From assembly GCA_903835655.1 (NCBI GenBank), contig CAILNT010000115.1:1-37338 (forward strand): 37,338 bases of DNA, given 5' to 3'. Made by a program: the position numbers and the translations under genes. Every line of letters begins with the position of its first letter. Position 1 is the stretch's first letter. The notes under the pieces are model-generated. The model did not search any database, was not told where the DNA came from, and saw only the letters and a program-made list of their open reading frames with translations. Below are positions 24,486-35,927 of the stretch, in pieces. The stretch is from an uncultured Pseudomonadota bacterium. GTDB lineage: Bacteria; Pseudomonadota; Gammaproteobacteria; Burkholderiales; Thiobacillaceae.

Positions 24486-24941
24486 ATGCAGACCCTTTGT
24501 ACCCCTCCCGCCGTCGCGCAGTCGTCTCCCCGCACGCGGCCTTACGCCGGATTCAGCCTGCTGGAACTGCTGCTGGTTCTGGTCGCACTCGGCGTGCTGC
24601 TGATCTATGTGGTGCCGCGCTACTTTTCCCAGCCGGGCCGGACCCGGGTCGAGACGGCGCGGTCGCAGATCAAGGCCATGGCGGCCGCACTCGACCAGTA
24701 TCGGCTCGACCTGGGACGCTATCCCGGCACGAAACAGGGGCTCGCCGCGCTATCCACGCGGCCCGCGGGTGAGGCGCGCTGGCAGGGTCCGTATTTGCGG
24801 AAGCCGCCCCCTGTGGATCCATGGGGTAACGCGTACCACTATCGCCAACCCGGCGAGCACGGCGGCTTCGACCTGTATTCCCTGGGCCGGGACGGTCAAC
24901 CAGGCGGCACCGGCGAAGCCGCCGACATCGTCAACTGGTGA
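24483..24941 (+). CDS. gspG: Type II secretion major pseudopilin, isolated
   Basis: The 152-aa protein has a long leader (to G23), then the prepilin peptidase site G-FSLLE (F24 at +1, E28 at +5) and a hydrophobic helix LLLVLVALGVLLIYVVPRYF. The C-terminal GspG signature is WQGPYLRKPPPVDPWGNAYH, GGFDLYSLGRDGQPGG and a final EAADIVNW. In type II secretion GspG polymerises into the pseudopilus. No other gsp genes are nearby; its partners must lie elsewhere. The stop is followed after three bases by scpA, with which it may be co-transcribed. Confidence 0.9.
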   Translation: MMQTLCTPPAVAQSSPRTRPYAGFSLLELLLVLVALGVLLIYVVPRYFSQPGRTRVETARSQIKAMAAALDQYRLDLGRYPGTKQGLAALSTRPAGEARWQGPYLRKPPPVDPWGNAYHYRQPGEHGGFDLYSLGRDGQPGGTGEAADIVNW

Positions 24942-24944
24942 CCC

Positions 24945-25808
24945 ATGGTCACAAGCCACCACGTCAAGGAAGCCGCCATCGGCGCGCGTCTCTCCCGCAG
25001 CGTCAGCAACGCTCCAGGAGAGCTTCGTCACCTGGCCTGGGTTCAGGGGGAGTTGTGGAGCGAATTGCCGACGGATCTCTACATTCCACCGGACGCGCTG
25101 GAAGTCATCCTGGAGGCTTTCGAGGGGCCGCTCGATCTGTTGCTCTGGCTGATACGCCGCAACAGCCTGAACGTTCTCGACATCAACATGACCGCGCTCA
25201 CCCGGCAGTACATCGACTATGTCGAAGCCATGCACAGCAAGCGCCTGGAACTGGCTGCGGAATACCTGGTGATGGCGGCGATGCTGATCGAGATCAAATC
25301 GCGCATGTTGTTGCCACGCCCGGAAAAAGTGCTCGTGGGCGAAGATACGGATCCGCGCGCGGAACTGGTGCGGCGCCTGCTGGAATACGAGCGCATGAAG
25401 CTGTCGGCACGAAGCCTGGGTGAATTGCCCCAGGCGGGGCGCGATTTCCTCCTGCTGGGCGTCTACATCCCGCAACTGGCGGCTTGCCGGCTGCCGCAGG
25501 TGGCGCCTGAGGATCTCCTGGCTGCCTGGGGGGCGATCCTGAAGCGCGCCACGATGAGCCGGCACCACCGTATCGGCCGCCAGGAACTCTCGCTGCGCGA
25601 ACACATGAGCCGCATCCTCAAGCAGTTGCAGGAAATCCCCCGCTGCGTATTTTCCGACCTGTTCGACCCCGCGCAGGGGCGTTCCTCCCTGGTGGTCTCC
25701 TTCCTGGCCCTGCTGGAACTGGTGCGGGAACGGCTGGTCGATATCGTCCAGAATGAGCCCTTCGCACCCATCCATGCCCAACTGGCCCATGACTCCGCGG
25801 CTCGATGA
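24945..25808 (+). CDS. scpA: Segregation and condensation protein A (kleisin)
   Basis: The 287-aa product has the ScpA core LEVILEAFEGPLDLLLWLIR, NSLNVLDINMTALTRQYIDY and LAAEYLVMAAMLIEIKSRML, and a C-terminal winged-helix segment (FLALLELVRERLVDIVQNEP). ScpA bridges the heads of the SMC dimer and binds ScpB in the condensin complex. It carries a longer N-terminal extension (about 50 residues) than many homologues; a start nearer the conserved core is possible, but none has a better ribosome site. scpB overlaps its 3' end. Confidence 0.92.
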   Translation: MVTSHHVKEAAIGARLSRSVSNAPGELRHLAWVQGELWSELPTDLYIPPDALEVILEAFEGPLDLLLWLIRRNSLNVLDINMTALTRQYIDYVEAMHSKRLELAAEYLVMAAMLIEIKSRMLLPRPEKVLVGEDTDPRAELVRRLLEYERMKLSARSLGELPQAGRDFLLLGVYIPQLAACRLPQVAPEDLLAAWGAILKRATMSRHHRIGRQELSLREHMSRILKQLQEIPRCVFSDLFDPAQGRSSLVVSFLALLELVRERLVDIVQNEPFAPIHAQLAHDSAAR

Positions 25809-26349
25809 AATCAAGCGTGTGCTCGAAGCCGTGCTGCTCTCCAGCAATGGGGCGCTCAGCCAGGCGGAGCTCAGGCGCGTATTCGAGGTGGATCTCGGCA
25901 ATGATTTCCTGCGCCGCGCCCTGGAGTCGCTCAAGGCCGACTGGCAGGGCAGGGCGGTGGAACTGACGCTGGTGGCCGATGGCTGGCGTTTCCAGACCCG
26001 CCCGGAAGTGCAGCCCTACCTCGACCGGCTCAACCCGGAAAAGCCGCCGCGCTACTCGCGCGCCGTGCTGGAGACCCTGGCGGTGATCGCCTACCGGCAG
26101 CCGGTCACTCGCGGCGATGTCGAGGAAATTCGTGGGGTGGCGGTGAGCAGCCAGATCGTGAAAACGCTGGAAGAGCGCGGCTGGATCGAAGTAGTGGGAC
26201 GCAAGGACGTACCCGGACATCCCGCGCTGTTCGCCACGACCCGACAGTTTCTGTCCGACCTGAACCTTTGTACCCTCACGGAATTGCCGCCCTTGCCGGA
26301 ACTGGCGCGCGACCTCCTCAGTGACGAAATTCCCGGGGAGCGTTCGTAG
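25789..26349 (+). CDS. scpB: Segregation and condensation protein B
   Basis: The 186-aa product begins MTPRLDEIKRVLEAVLLSSN, the usual ScpB opening, and contains two winged-helix domains. The most conserved segments are YSRAVLETLAVIAYRQPVTR and GVAVSSQIVKTLEERGWIEV. ScpB dimers bind ScpA in the SMC complex. The start at 25789 is chosen by alignment with the family; in-frame ATGs at 25753 and 25774 also exist, and none has a clear ribosome site. Overlap with the scpA 3' end by 20 bp points to coupled translation. Confidence 0.9.
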   Translation: MTPRLDEIKRVLEAVLLSSNGALSQAELRRVFEVDLGNDFLRRALESLKADWQGRAVELTLVADGWRFQTRPEVQPYLDRLNPEKPPRYSRAVLETLAVIAYRQPVTRGDVEEIRGVAVSSQIVKTLEERGWIEVVGRKDVPGHPALFATTRQFLSDLNLCTLTELPPLPELARDLLSDEIPGERS

Positions 26350-26466
26350 TAGCGGTTTCGGTCGCGAATCCGGAACGAATCACGCAGGTTTATTTGTGCG
26401 GGGCACATTCAGTTTTCCCCGCATGACCCGATATTGAACGACATAACTCACATACCAACCCAGACC

Positions 26467-27375
26467 ATGCCACGCTATTCCTATAAAGGCAGGCCGCTCA
26501 AGGCCGCCGCCGAAGAGCTCGAAGACCACAGCGAGAAATTGCATAAAGCCCTGGCCAGCGCCGGGATGGGCTCGCGCCGCGAGATGGAAAAACTGGTCGC
26601 GGAAGGCCGCGTCAGCATCAACAGCATCCCGGCCAAGGTCGGTGACCGCGTCAAATCCAGCGATCTGGTCAAGGTGAATGGGCGCGTGGTGCGCCTGTCC
26701 TGGAAACGCCAGTTGCCGCGCGTGTTGATCTACCACAAGCCGGAAGGCGAAATCGTCTCGCGCGACGATCCCGAGGGTCGTCCCACTGTGTTCGACCACC
26801 TGCCATCGATACGCGGCGGCCGCTGGCTCACGGTGGGCAGGCTGGACTTCAATACCGAGGGATTGCTGATATTCACCAGCAATGGGGACCTCGCCAACCG
26901 CATGAGTCATCCACGTTATGAAGTGGAGCGCGAATACGCCGTGCGTCTACTCGGCGCATTGACCACCGAACAGATGAATCAGCTGCTCGAAGGCGTGGAA
27001 CTCGACGATGGCGTGGCTCAGGTGGACAGCATCCTGCCCGCGGGCGGCGAAGGCGCGAACCATTGGTATCGACTGGTCATCCGCGAAGGCCGCAATCGCG
27101 AGGTGCGCCGCATCATGGAACACATCGGTCTGACCGTCAGCCGTTTGATCCGCGTGCGTTTCGGGCCGGTTGCCATGCCTTCGCGCCTGAAGCGCGGCAT
27201 GCAGGAAGAAATGGCCGAAGCCGACGTGCGGGAACTCCTGAACTGGTGCGGCCTGCTCAAAGACGCGGGGGGCGACCGCGGCAACACACCCGAGAACCAG
27301 GAACCCGTCCGCACTCGGGCGGCCAAGCCCGACCAGCCCCAGAGGCGAAGCACTCGACCCGATCGCCAGGGCTGA
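26467..27375 (+). CDS. rluB: 23S rRNA pseudouridine synthase B
   Basis: The 302-aa product has an N-terminal S4 RNA-binding domain (EKLHKALASAGMGSRREMEK) and the RsuA/RluB catalytic domain. Motif I carries the catalytic Asp in VGRLDFNTEGLLIFTSNGDL, and REGRNREVRRIMEHIGLTVS follows. RluB makes the pseudouridine at 23S rRNA position 2605 (E. coli numbering). A low-complexity basic tail (RTRAAKPDQPQRRSTRPDRQ) ends the protein. I chose the ATG at 26467 (MPRYSYKGRP); a TTG at 26434 would add 11 residues. The order scpA-scpB-rluB is common in proteobacteria. Confidence 0.92.
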   Translation: MPRYSYKGRPLKAAAEELEDHSEKLHKALASAGMGSRREMEKLVAEGRVSINSIPAKVGDRVKSSDLVKVNGRVVRLSWKRQLPRVLIYHKPEGEIVSRDDPEGRPTVFDHLPSIRGGRWLTVGRLDFNTEGLLIFTSNGDLANRMSHPRYEVEREYAVRLLGALTTEQMNQLLEGVELDDGVAQVDSILPAGGEGANHWYRLVIREGRNREVRRIMEHIGLTVSRLIRVRFGPVAMPSRLKRGMQEEMAEADVRELLNWCGLLKDAGGDRGNTPENQEPVRTRAAKPDQPQRRSTRPDRQG

Positions 27376-27409
27376 TGCTCGGGTCGAGGGACGGATCGAC
27401 CGGTGCGCT

Positions 27410-28084
27410 TCAGCCGTGCCGTTTCTGATCCATGATCTTCTCGATGACCTTGCCGGCCCATTCCTTGCCACCCAGGCCGAAAGCGATGGCGAAGGCCAGG
27501 CCGACGGCGCCGAAGCCGATGATGAAGGCGGCGGTGAGCAGTTCATTGGCGATCTGCAATTGCTCCAGAGCCATGAAGAACACGAATACCAGCATGGCGT
27601 ATTCGGAGAAGGTCGACACGGTCAGCGCGCCCTGGAACTCCATGTTGGAGAGCCAGGCAAACACCAGACGGTTGATGAATCGCGCCAGTATGGTGCCGAA
27701 CACCAGCACCAGGATGGCGACGATCACATTGGGGATGTACAGCACCACCTTGTTGAACAAGTCGGCCACCATCGACAGGCCGAGCGAGTTGGCGACCGTG
27801 ACGATCATTACCAGGATGATCAGCCAGTAGACCAGGTTGCCCAGCAAGGTGGCGACCGAGAGTTCCAGCTCGGCGTGCTGCATGAAGGATTCCAGGCCGG
27901 ATTTTTCCGTCGCCTTGTCGAACTTGAGCAGGACGAGCAGTCGCATCACGCCGGTGCGCGCCAGTTTGGCTAGCATCCAGCCCAGAACCAGCGCGAGGAT
28001 GGCCCCCAGCAACTGGGGGATGAAGCTTGCCAACTGCGTCCAGAACGAAGCGAGCGAGGAGACGAAGATATCGAGTTGTTGCAT
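27410..28084 (-). CDS. Small integral membrane protein of the conserved TM-helix (MscS-like) family
   Basis: The 224-aa product has about five hydrophobic segments: IPQLLGAILALVLGWMLA, NLVYWLIILVMIVTVANSLG, IPNVIVAILVLVFGTILARF, YAMLVFVFFMALEQL and IIGFGAVGLAFAIAFGLGGK. The repeated pattern of a helix followed by a basic patch, and the ending GLAFAIAFGLGGKEWAGKVI, match the conserved TM-helix repeat proteins related to small mechanosensitive channels. The beta domain of a true MscS is absent, so channel activity is uncertain. It is convergent with rluB. Confidence 0.75.
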   Translation of the reverse strand: MQQLDIFVSSLASFWTQLASFIPQLLGAILALVLGWMLAKLARTGVMRLLVLLKFDKATEKSGLESFMQHAELELSVATLLGNLVYWLIILVMIVTVANSLGLSMVADLFNKVVLYIPNVIVAILVLVFGTILARFINRLVFAWLSNMEFQGALTVSTFSEYAMLVFVFFMALEQLQIANELLTAAFIIGFGAVGLAFAIAFGLGGKEWAGKVIEKIMDQKRHG

Positions 28085-28158
28085 GGTTTGCTCCGTGTAA
28101 TTGCGTTCGTGGGATCCCGCGAGCGGGCCGATACTCGATGCAAATGCTGTTTATAGCG

Positions 28159-29058
28159 CTAGTTCGTTACGAATTGTTCTTTGGTAAGAACGAATACGGT
28201 GTCTTCCGCGCCTTCGAGCTGCGGCCAGGCGAAATCGAGGAGCGGGAAGGCGGCTTCCAGGGCGGCGCGGTTGTGGCCGATTTCGACCACCAGCACGCCC
28301 CCGGAATTCAGATGCCGGGGGGCATCGCGCAGGATGATGCGGGTGGCATCCAATCCGTCCTGGCCGGAACCCAGTGCGAGCGCCGGCTCATGCCGGTATT
28401 CCGCGGGGAGGGCTGCCACCGATTCCGCGTTCACATACGGCGGGTTGGCGACTATCAGGTCATAGCGGGTCTCTCCCAGGGGGACGAAGAGATCGCCCTG
28501 GAACAGCTGCAAGCGATCCTGCAACCGGTATTCGGCGACATTGCGGCGTGCGACTTCGAGCGCATCGGCCGACAGATCCGTGGCATCCACCGTGGCGTCG
28601 GGGAAGGCCTGGGCCAGCAGGATCGCCAGGCAAGCGGAACCGGTGCACAGATCCAGCGCCCGCCGCACACCCTCGGGTTCGGCCAGCCACGGGTGCAGTT
28701 GTTCCAGGATCAGCGGCGCCAGGAAGGAGCGCGGCACGATCACCCGCTCATCCACATAGAAGCGGTAACCCTGGAGCCAGGCCTCGTGGGTCAGATAGGC
28801 TGCGGGAATGCGTTCGTGCGTGCGCCGCACGATGAGATTGGCCAGTTTTTCCCGTTCCGACGGCAACAGGCGGGCGTCGAGGAAAGGGTCGAGACGATCG
28901 GGCGGCAGGTGCAGGCCGTGCAGGCAGAGATAGGCCGCTTCATCGAACGCATCCGCACTGCCATGGCCGAAAAACAGCCCGGCCTCCTGAAAGCGGGAGA
29001 CAGCGAAGCGCAGCCAGTCGCGCAGGGTGAGAAGTTCCAGTTTTGCGTGCTCAGACAT
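28159..29058 (-). CDS. prmB: Ribosomal protein uL3 N5-glutamine methyltransferase
   Basis: The 299-aa protein has an N-terminal helical bundle ([20 protein letters not shown]) that recognises substrate. The SAM-binding domain has [20 protein letters not shown] and the catalytic NPPY in [20 protein letters not shown], followed by [17 protein letters not shown]. PrmB rather than PrmC is favoured by the N-terminal sequence and by the sequence after NPPY. It methylates a glutamine in ribosomal protein L3. The ATG at 29056-29058 lies inside the end of dapE (8-bp overlap), so translation is coupled. Confidence 0.92.
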   Translation of the reverse strand: MSEHAKLELLTLRDWLRFAVSRFQEAGLFFGHGSADAFDEAAYLCLHGLHLPPDRLDPFLDARLLPSEREKLANLIVRRTHERIPAAYLTHEAWLQGYRFYVDERVIVPRSFLAPLILEQLHPWLAEPEGVRRALDLCTGSACLAILLAQAFPDATVDATDLSADALEVARRNVAEYRLQDRLQLFQGDLFVPLGETRYDLIVANPPYVNAESVAALPAEYRHEPALALGSGQDGLDATRIILRDAPRHLNSGGVLVVEIGHNRAALEAAFPLLDFAWPQLEGAEDTVFVLTKEQFVTN

Positions 29059-30214
29059 GCAGCAGTTTCTCCAGGGTGAGGCGGTAGATGTGGGCCAGTT
29101 GTTGCAGTTCGGCGATGCCGACATGTTCGTTGATCTTGTGGATACTGGCGTTGATCGGTCCGAATTCCACGACTTCCGTCGCGATCTGTGCGATGAAGCG
29201 GCCATCCGAGGTGCCGCCGGTCGTGGAGAGTTCCGGGAGGATGCCGGTGACTTCTTCCGTGGCCGCGGAAATCGCTTCCACCAGCGATCCACGCGGCGTC
29301 AGGAAGGGTATTGCGCCGATCTCCCATTCCAGTTCGTAATCGAGTTCCTGTCTGTCGAGGACGGCGGCGAGGCGCGCTTGCAGGCTCTCGATGCTGCTGG
29401 CGGTACCGAAACGAAAATTGAAAGCGAGTTCGGCGTGGCCGGGAATCACGTTGGCCGCACCCGTGCCACTGTGCATGTTGGATATCTGCCAGGTGGTGGG
29501 TGGAAAATAGGCGTTGCCTTGGTCCCACTCCATGGCCGCCAGTTCGGTGATGGCAGGGGCCACGAGATGGACAGGATTCCTGCCCAGGTGTGGGTAGGCG
29601 ATGTGCGCCTGGGTCCCTTTCACCTTGAGGCGGCCGTGCAGGGAACCGCGTCGCCCATTCTTCATCGTGTCGCCGAAACGGTGCACGCAGGTGGGTTCGC
29701 CGACGATGCAGGCGTCGATCCTTTCGCCGCGCGCGGCGAGCCGCTCCACGACCCGAACGGTGCCGTCGATCGCGGGGCCTTCTTCATCCGAAGTGATGAG
29801 CCAGGCGATGGAGCCGGGGTGCTCGGGGTGTTCGTGGAGGAAATCCTCGACGGCGGTGAGGAAAGCTGCGATCGAACCCTTCATGTCCGCGGCGCCACGC
29901 CCGTAGAGCTGGCCTTCGCGTTCGACGGGCGTGAACGGGTCGCTGTGCCATTGTTCCACCGGGCCGGTCGGGACCACGTCGGTATGGCCGGCGAAGCAGA
30001 CCACGGGGGATGCTGTGCCGCGGCGCGCCCAGAAATTGCTTACGCCGCCCTGGTTCACGTTTTCCACCTGGAAACCAAGCGCTTGCAGTCGCACGATCAG
30101 CCAGCCCTGGCAGCCCGCGTCGTCGGGCGTGAGCGAACGGCGCGCGATCAGTTCGTGCGCAAGCGCCAGAACCCGGCCTTGCGGGACAGGGGCATGACGC
30201 AGGGCTGCCCTCAC
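29051..30214 (-). CDS. dapE: Succinyl-diaminopimelate desuccinylase
   Basis: The 387-aa M20-family product shows the binuclear zinc motifs [30 protein letters not shown] and [13 protein letters not shown], plus [15 protein letters not shown] in the dimerisation domain. It removes succinate from N-succinyl-LL-diaminopimelate in lysine and cell-wall synthesis. The start is a GTG at 30212-30214 with ggag six bases upstream, one base after the stop of the yffB-like gene. The yffB-dapE arrangement is also known from enterobacteria. Confidence 0.94.
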   Translation of the reverse strand: MRAALRHAPVPQGRVLALAHELIARRSLTPDDAGCQGWLIVRLQALGFQVENVNQGGVSNFWARRGTASPVVCFAGHTDVVPTGPVEQWHSDPFTPVEREGQLYGRGAADMKGSIAAFLTAVEDFLHEHPEHPGSIAWLITSDEEGPAIDGTVRVVERLAARGERIDACIVGEPTCVHRFGDTMKNGRRGSLHGRLKVKGTQAHIAYPHLGRNPVHLVAPAITELAAMEWDQGNAYFPPTTWQISNMHSGTGAANVIPGHAELAFNFRFGTASSIESLQARLAAVLDRQELDYELEWEIGAIPFLTPRGSLVEAISAATEEVTGILPELSTTGGTSDGRFIAQIATEVVEFGPINASIHKINEHVGIAELQQLAHIYRLTLEKLLHV

Positions 30215-30215
30215 T

Positions 30216-30563
30216 TCATTCTCCGAAAAAGGCGCCGTAGTTCTCCTCGCTGAATCCGACCTGAACCTGGCCGTCGCGATCCAGGATCGGACGCTTGATG
30301 ACGCTGGCGTTTTCCCGCATCAGGTCCAGCGCGGAGTCGGCATCCTGAATGTGTGCGCGGCGATCTTCCGGAAACTTGCGCCAGGTGGGGCCGCTGCGAT
30401 TAACCAGGGATTCCCAGCCCAGCGACTCGCAGAGGTCGCGCATCAGCGCTTCCGGGATGCCCTGCTTCTTGAAGTCGTGAAACTCATAGGGAATATCGCG
30501 CGCTTCCAGCCAGGCGCGGGCTTTTTTTACGGTACTGCAATTGGGGATGCCGTAGAGTTTCAT
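30216..30563 (-). CDS. ArsC/Spx-family protein, YffB-like
   Basis: The 115-aa protein starts [20 protein letters not shown], with the single redox Cys C9 in a Cys-x3-Lys motif, followed by [20 protein letters not shown] and a late [20 protein letters not shown]. Length and sequence fit the YffB group of the arsenate-reductase-like family, whose exact role is unsettled; it is probably not an arsenate reductase in the classical sense. The start is chosen at the conserved MKLYGIPNC although the frame is open upstream. Confidence 0.88.
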   Translation of the reverse strand: MKLYGIPNCSTVKKARAWLEARDIPYEFHDFKKQGIPEALMRDLCESLGWESLVNRSGPTWRKFPEDRRAHIQDADSALDLMRENASVIKRPILDRDGQVQVGFSEENYGAFFGE

Positions 30564-30605
30564 GGCAAACTCGCTCGAAGAATGATGCGATATTCTACCC
30601 GGCGT

Positions 30606-31076
30606 ATGCCCCCAACTCCTCACTTCGTGGTCGTCCGCGCCGACTGGCTCCGCGACGAAGCCGACGTTGCCCGCGTGCGCCGCGAGGTGTTCATCGAGGA
30701 ACAGGGTGTGCCCGAGTCGCTGGAGTGGGAGCCGCTCGACGCGGAGTGTGCCTGGTTTATCGCCAGGGGCGGTGCAATGGTCGACGCCGGCGACGCAGCC
30801 GGAGAGGTGGTCGGCGTCGTTCGTTTGACGCCAGACGCACGTATCGGTCGCATGGCGGTGCGGGCGTGCTGGCGCCGTCGCGGCCTGGGCGCGGCCCTGC
30901 TCGCCGCGGCGATGGAGGAGGCACGCCGGCTAGGCTACGGGGGTGTGCGTTTGTCCGCGCAAACCCATGCCCTACCCTTCTATGCCCGTTTCGGTTTTCG
31001 CACCGAGGGGGGCGTCTATCAGGATGCGGGTATTCCGCATGTCGCCATGTCGTTCACTTTCAAGGATTTTTCATGA
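30606..31076 (+). CDS. GNAT-family N-acetyltransferase
   Basis: The 156-aa product has the GNAT fold: [20 protein letters not shown] (beta1/alpha1 region, as in the ElaA/YjcF-like group), [20 protein letters not shown] and the acetyl-CoA loop [19 protein letters not shown], then [20 protein letters not shown] and a terminal [14 protein letters not shown]. The substrate is unknown. The ATG at 30606 fits the start of the fold; ATGs at 30582 and 30585 are possible. The stop overlaps the ispF start (ATGA). Confidence 0.88.
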   Translation: MPPTPHFVVVRADWLRDEADVARVRREVFIEEQGVPESLEWEPLDAECAWFIARGGAMVDAGDAAGEVVGVVRLTPDARIGRMAVRACWRRRGLGAALLAAAMEEARRLGYGGVRLSAQTHALPFYARFGFRTEGGVYQDAGIPHVAMSFTFKDFS

Positions 31077-31555
31077 TGAACCTCCGCATCGGCCACGGCT
31101 TCGACGTGCATGCCTTCGCCGCAGGGCGGCGCCTGATACTCGGCGGTGTCGATATTCCCTGCGACCTCGGCTTGCTTGGCCACTCGGATGCCGACGTGCT
31201 GTTGCATGCCCTTTGCGATGCGTTGTTGGGTGCGGCCGGCTTGGGAGACATCGGCCGCCACTTCCCCGATAGCGACCCGGAATATCGCGGCATCGACAGC
31301 CGCAAGTTGCTGCGCCATGTGGCCCTGTTGCTGCAACGGCAGGGTTGGCGTATCGGCAATGTCGATACCACGATCATCGCCCAGGCGCCGCGCATGGCAA
31401 CGCATATCCCGGCCATGCGCGCTCACATCGCCGCGGATTTGAATGTGGCGCTGGAGCAGGTGAACGTGAAGGCCACCACCACCGAGAAACTGGGATTCAC
31501 CGGCCGTGGCGAAGGCATCGCCGCGGAGGCGGTCTGCCTGATCGAGCGGACATGA
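31073..31555 (+). CDS. ispF: 2-C-methyl-D-erythritol 2,4-cyclodiphosphate synthase
   Basis: The 160-aa product has the conserved metal site [11 protein letters not shown] (D11, H13), [19 protein letters not shown] (H45) and the C-terminal [20 protein letters not shown]. It catalyses the cyclisation step of the MEP isoprenoid pathway and works as a trimer. A ribosome site (aagga) lies six bases before the ATG, and the start overlaps the end of the GNAT gene. An ispD gene, often the neighbour or fusion partner, is not visible. Confidence 0.95.
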   Translation: MMNLRIGHGFDVHAFAAGRRLILGGVDIPCDLGLLGHSDADVLLHALCDALLGAAGLGDIGRHFPDSDPEYRGIDSRKLLRHVALLLQRQGWRIGNVDTTIIAQAPRMATHIPAMRAHIAADLNVALEQVNVKATTTEKLGFTGRGEGIAAEAVCLIERT

Positions 31556-31562
31556 TTCCCGG

Positions 31563-32090
31563 ATGAACGGCGAAGCCCTGCGGCTGTTCTTCGCGCTCTG
31601 GCCGGAAGCGGCGGTCAAGGCCAGGCTGGATGCGGCTGCCGGCCGCTTGCACGAGCAGATGGGGGGGGTGCGCATGCGCCCCGAGACGCTGCACCTTACC
31701 CTGGTGTTCGTCGGCGAACTCGCACCGGAGCGTCTACCCGAGATGCAAGCCCTCGCCGCAAACATCGTGGTGGAAAAATTCGAGGTGTTGTTCGACCGTG
31801 CCGATTGCTGGCGCCATAACCGCATCGCCCATCTCGGCGCCAGCCAGTCGCCAGCCGCCTTGCTGGAACTGGTGGGGCAACTCGAATCGCGCATGGATCG
31901 AGCCGGCATCCGCTTCGACCGTCGCCCCTACGTGCCGCACATCACCTTGCTGCGCAAGGCGGAGTGTGCCGCGCCCGACCCCGCGCCAGAGCCGATCTCC
32001 TGGCTCGCGCGGGATTTCGTGCTGCTGGATTCCGTTTCGCGGACCGGGGAGGCGCGCTATGCGCTGCGCGGCCGATGGCCTTTGCTATAA
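31563..32090 (+). CDS. thpR: RNA 2',3'-cyclic phosphodiesterase (LigT/ThpR)
   Basis: The 175-aa product has the two HxTx motifs of the 2H phosphoesterase family: H44-L-T-L in ETLHLTLVFVGEL and H126-I-T-L in RRPYVPHITLLRK. The N-terminus (LRLFFALWPEAAVKARLDA) is typical of ThpR. It hydrolyses 2',3'-cyclic RNA ends and can ligate 2'-5' bonds in vitro. It follows ispF by seven bases and ends in a 6-bp convergent overlap with the host-attachment-family gene. Confidence 0.9.
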   Translation: MNGEALRLFFALWPEAAVKARLDAAAGRLHEQMGGVRMRPETLHLTLVFVGELAPERLPEMQALAANIVVEKFEVLFDRADCWRHNRIAHLGASQSPAALLELVGQLESRMDRAGIRFDRRPYVPHITLLRKAECAAPDPAPEPISWLARDFVLLDSVSRTGEARYALRGRWPLL

Positions 32091-32519
32091 GCAGACGTAA
32101 CTTTCCATGTGCCCCGCCAGTTCTCTGACGGGCAGACGGGTGTAGTCCTTGTCGACGACCTCCGAGATCCTGCTTCTTACCGGTTCGGGCAGGTGGCTGT
32201 TCAGGAGCCCCACGAACGGGGCCGAAGCCACGAGGACGAGCCGGTCGTAAGCGTTCCTGATGCGACCATCGTCCAGTTCCCGCGATACTTCCTGGGCAAA
32301 ATGCTCCGCTTCGTGATGCTTGGGGTCCGTGGCCTGCTGTAAAGCGCCGTGCCCGGTTCCGGTGCGGGAGCCGGAACGGTCGCTGACCAGATTGGATGTC
32401 TTCTCGCGGCTCTCCGGATGTACCATTTCCTTGATGAACTGAAGCCCCTTGTTCGGGCCATGATTGACGAAAATTTTGGCTTGGCTGGCGTTGGCGACCA
32501 TGATCCATGTGATGGACAT
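32085..32519 (-). CDS. Host-attachment family protein (PF10116-like)
   Basis: The 144-aa product starts MSITWIMVANASQAKIFVNH and contains HHEAEHFAQEVSRELDDGRI, RLVLVASAPFVGLLNSHLPE and ISEVVDKDYTRLPVRELAGH. This matches the family annotated from agrobacterial work as required for attachment to host cells. The fold resembles an eRF1-like domain, so the true molecular function is open. A very strong ribosome site (aggaggt, seven bases before the ATG) sets the start and suggests abundant expression. It stands alone on its strand. Confidence 0.85.
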   Translation of the reverse strand: MSITWIMVANASQAKIFVNHGPNKGLQFIKEMVHPESREKTSNLVSDRSGSRTGTGHGALQQATDPKHHEAEHFAQEVSRELDDGRIRNAYDRLVLVASAPFVGLLNSHLPEPVRSRISEVVDKDYTRLPVRELAGHMESYVCL

Positions 32520-32779
32520 CGCTCTAACCTCCTGTGCGTTGTAGACGATGGGGAAGCCGGTTGACGGACCGTTGCTTGCGATCGGTATTGCGGGCAGCGC
32601 TCTAAACATAGCAGGCGAAACAGGTGGGGAAGGTGCCGACAGGCTTCGAGGGATGCGTCGATATGTACTGGTATTTCATGCCCTCGAGGTGGGAATACTG
32701 TCGAATCAAAGGCCTGGGCGCTCGCCTGCGCGGGCCTGACGATTTGTTCGGCGCTTCCCTAGAGCGCCGGTGTCATCGG

Positions 32780-32785
32780 TATAAT
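32780..32785 (+). promoter_or_regulatory. Consensus -10 box upstream of guaB
   Basis: A perfect TATAAT lies about 30 bp before the guaB ATG and implies a short leader. The -35 region does not match the consensus well. The preceding 260 bp hold no supported gene. Confidence 0.5.
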
Positions 32786-32801
32786 GCGGCTTTGCGCGTA
32801 A

Positions 32802-34274
<1,473 letters not shown>

Positions 34275-34357
34275 CGAAGTTGGCGATTTTAGCCGGCTGA
34301 TCACAGAGACTGCCGATTGATCGCTGCCAACTGCCAACTGCTGACCGCCAACTCGCC

Positions 34358-35920
34358 ATGCACCAACGCATCCTCATCCTCGACTTCGGTTCCCAGTACA
34401 CCCAGCTCATCGCCCGCCGTGTGCGCGAGGCCAATGTCTATTGCGAACTGCACCCATACGACGTCTCCGATCAGTTCATACGCGACTTCGCACCCGCCGG
34501 GGTGATACTTTCCGGCGGCCCCGCTTCGGTGACCGAGGAAGATACGCCGCGTGCGCCACAGGCCGTGTTCGAATTGGGTGTGCCGGTACTGGGCATCTGT
34601 TATGGCATGCAGACCATGGCAGAGCAGTTGGGGGGGGCGGTGGAGACCGCCAGCCACCACGAATACGGTTATGCCGAGTTGCGCGCGCGCGGCCATTCCC
34701 GCTTGCTGGCCGACATACAGGACCGCGTCGATCCTGACGGGCGTGCCTGGCTGGATGTGTGGATGAGCCACGGCGATCGTGTGGTCGAACTGCCGCCAGG
34801 GTTCAAGGTGATCTGCGACAACGCTGCCACTCCAGTGGCCGGCATGGCCGACGAGACGCGTCGATTCTACGGTTTGCAGTTCCACCCGGAAGTCACCCAT
34901 AGTCTGCAAGGCAAGGCCATCCTTGACCGCTTCGTTCATGACCTGTGCGGTTGCGGACAGGATTGGAACATGCCCGACTACATCACCGAGGCCGTGGCCA
35001 AGATCCAGGCTACGGTGGGCACAGACGAAGTCATTCTGGGCCTGTCCGGCGGCGTCGATTCTTCCGTTGCCGCAGCTTTGATCCATCGTGCCATCGGCGA
35101 GCAACTCACCTGCGTCTTCGTCGATACCGGTTTGCTGCGGTTGAATGAGGCGGAGCAGGTGATGGAGACTTTCGCCAGTAGCCTAGGCGTCAAGGTCATC
35201 CATGTCGATGCGTCCGGGCAATTCATGGGAAAACTGGCCGGCGTGGCGGACCCGGAGCGCAAACGCAAGATCATCGGGGGCGAGTTCGTCGCCGTGTTTC
35301 AGGCCGAATCCGCCAAGCTGGAAAACGCCAGGTGGCTGGCCCAGGGTACGATCTACCCGGATGTGATCGAATCCGCCGGCGGCAAGACCAAGAAGGCGCA
35401 TGCCATCAAGAGTCACCACAACGTGGGTGGCCTGCCCGAGGACATGCACCTCAAGCTGCTGGAACCCCTGCGCGAATTATTCAAGGACGAGGTCCGCGAA
35501 CTGGGCGTGGCCTTGGGGCTGCCGCACGACATGGTCTATCGCCACCCCTTCCCCGGCCCCGGCCTCGGGGTGCGTATCCTGGGTGAGGTGAAGCAGGAAT
35601 ACGCCGATCTCCTGCGCCGCGCAGACCACATCTTCATCGAAGAACTGCGTGCCTCTGGCTGGTACGACAAGACTTCCCAGGCGTTCGCCGTGTTCCTGCC
35701 GGTGAAGGCGGTGGGCGTGATGGGCGACGGACGAACCTACGACTACGTAATCGCCCTGCGTGCCGTGCAGACTCAGGATTTCATGACGGCGCACTGGGCG
35801 GAACTTCCCTACGCCCTGCTCGCCAAGGTCTCCAACCGCATCATCAACGAGATCCGCGGCATCAACCGCGTAGCCTACGACATCACCGGAAAACCGCCGG
35901 GCACCATCGAGTGGGAATGA
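34358..35920 (+). CDS. guaA: GMP synthase (glutamine-hydrolysing)
   Basis: The 520-aa protein joins an N-terminal glutaminase (C81 in [11 protein letters not shown]176 and E178 in LQFHPEVTH) to an ATP pyrophosphatase domain with the PP-loop [13 protein letters not shown] (near 229-241). The C-terminal dimerisation domain ends with the conserved KPPGTIEWE. It aminates XMP to GMP. The gene is intact to its normal C-terminus. An integrase gene and repeat-rich spacer follow directly, consistent with guaA 3' ends being a known integration hotspot: the island preserves the reading frame. Confidence 0.97.
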   Translation: MHQRILILDFGSQYTQLIARRVREANVYCELHPYDVSDQFIRDFAPAGVILSGGPASVTEEDTPRAPQAVFELGVPVLGICYGMQTMAEQLGGAVETASHHEYGYAELRARGHSRLLADIQDRVDPDGRAWLDVWMSHGDRVVELPPGFKVICDNAATPVAGMADETRRFYGLQFHPEVTHSLQGKAILDRFVHDLCGCGQDWNMPDYITEAVAKIQATVGTDEVILGLSGGVDSSVAAALIHRAIGEQLTCVFVDTGLLRLNEAEQVMETFASSLGVKVIHVDASGQFMGKLAGVADPERKRKIIGGEFVAVFQAESAKLENARWLAQGTIYPDVIESAGGKTKKAHAIKSHHNVGGLPEDMHLKLLEPLRELFKDEVRELGVALGLPHDMVYRHPFPGPGLGVRILGEVKQEYADLLRRADHIFIEELRASGWYDKTSQAFAVFLPVKAVGVMGDGRTYDYVIALRAVQTQDFMTAHWAELPYALLAKVSNRIINEIRGINRVAYDITGKPPGTIEWE

Positions 35921-35927
35921 TTCGACG

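Noticed and set aside
30216-30563. Classical arsenate reductase
   Set aside because: The single Cys motif, length and dapE neighbourhood match the YffB group; there is no arsenic-resistance gene around it.
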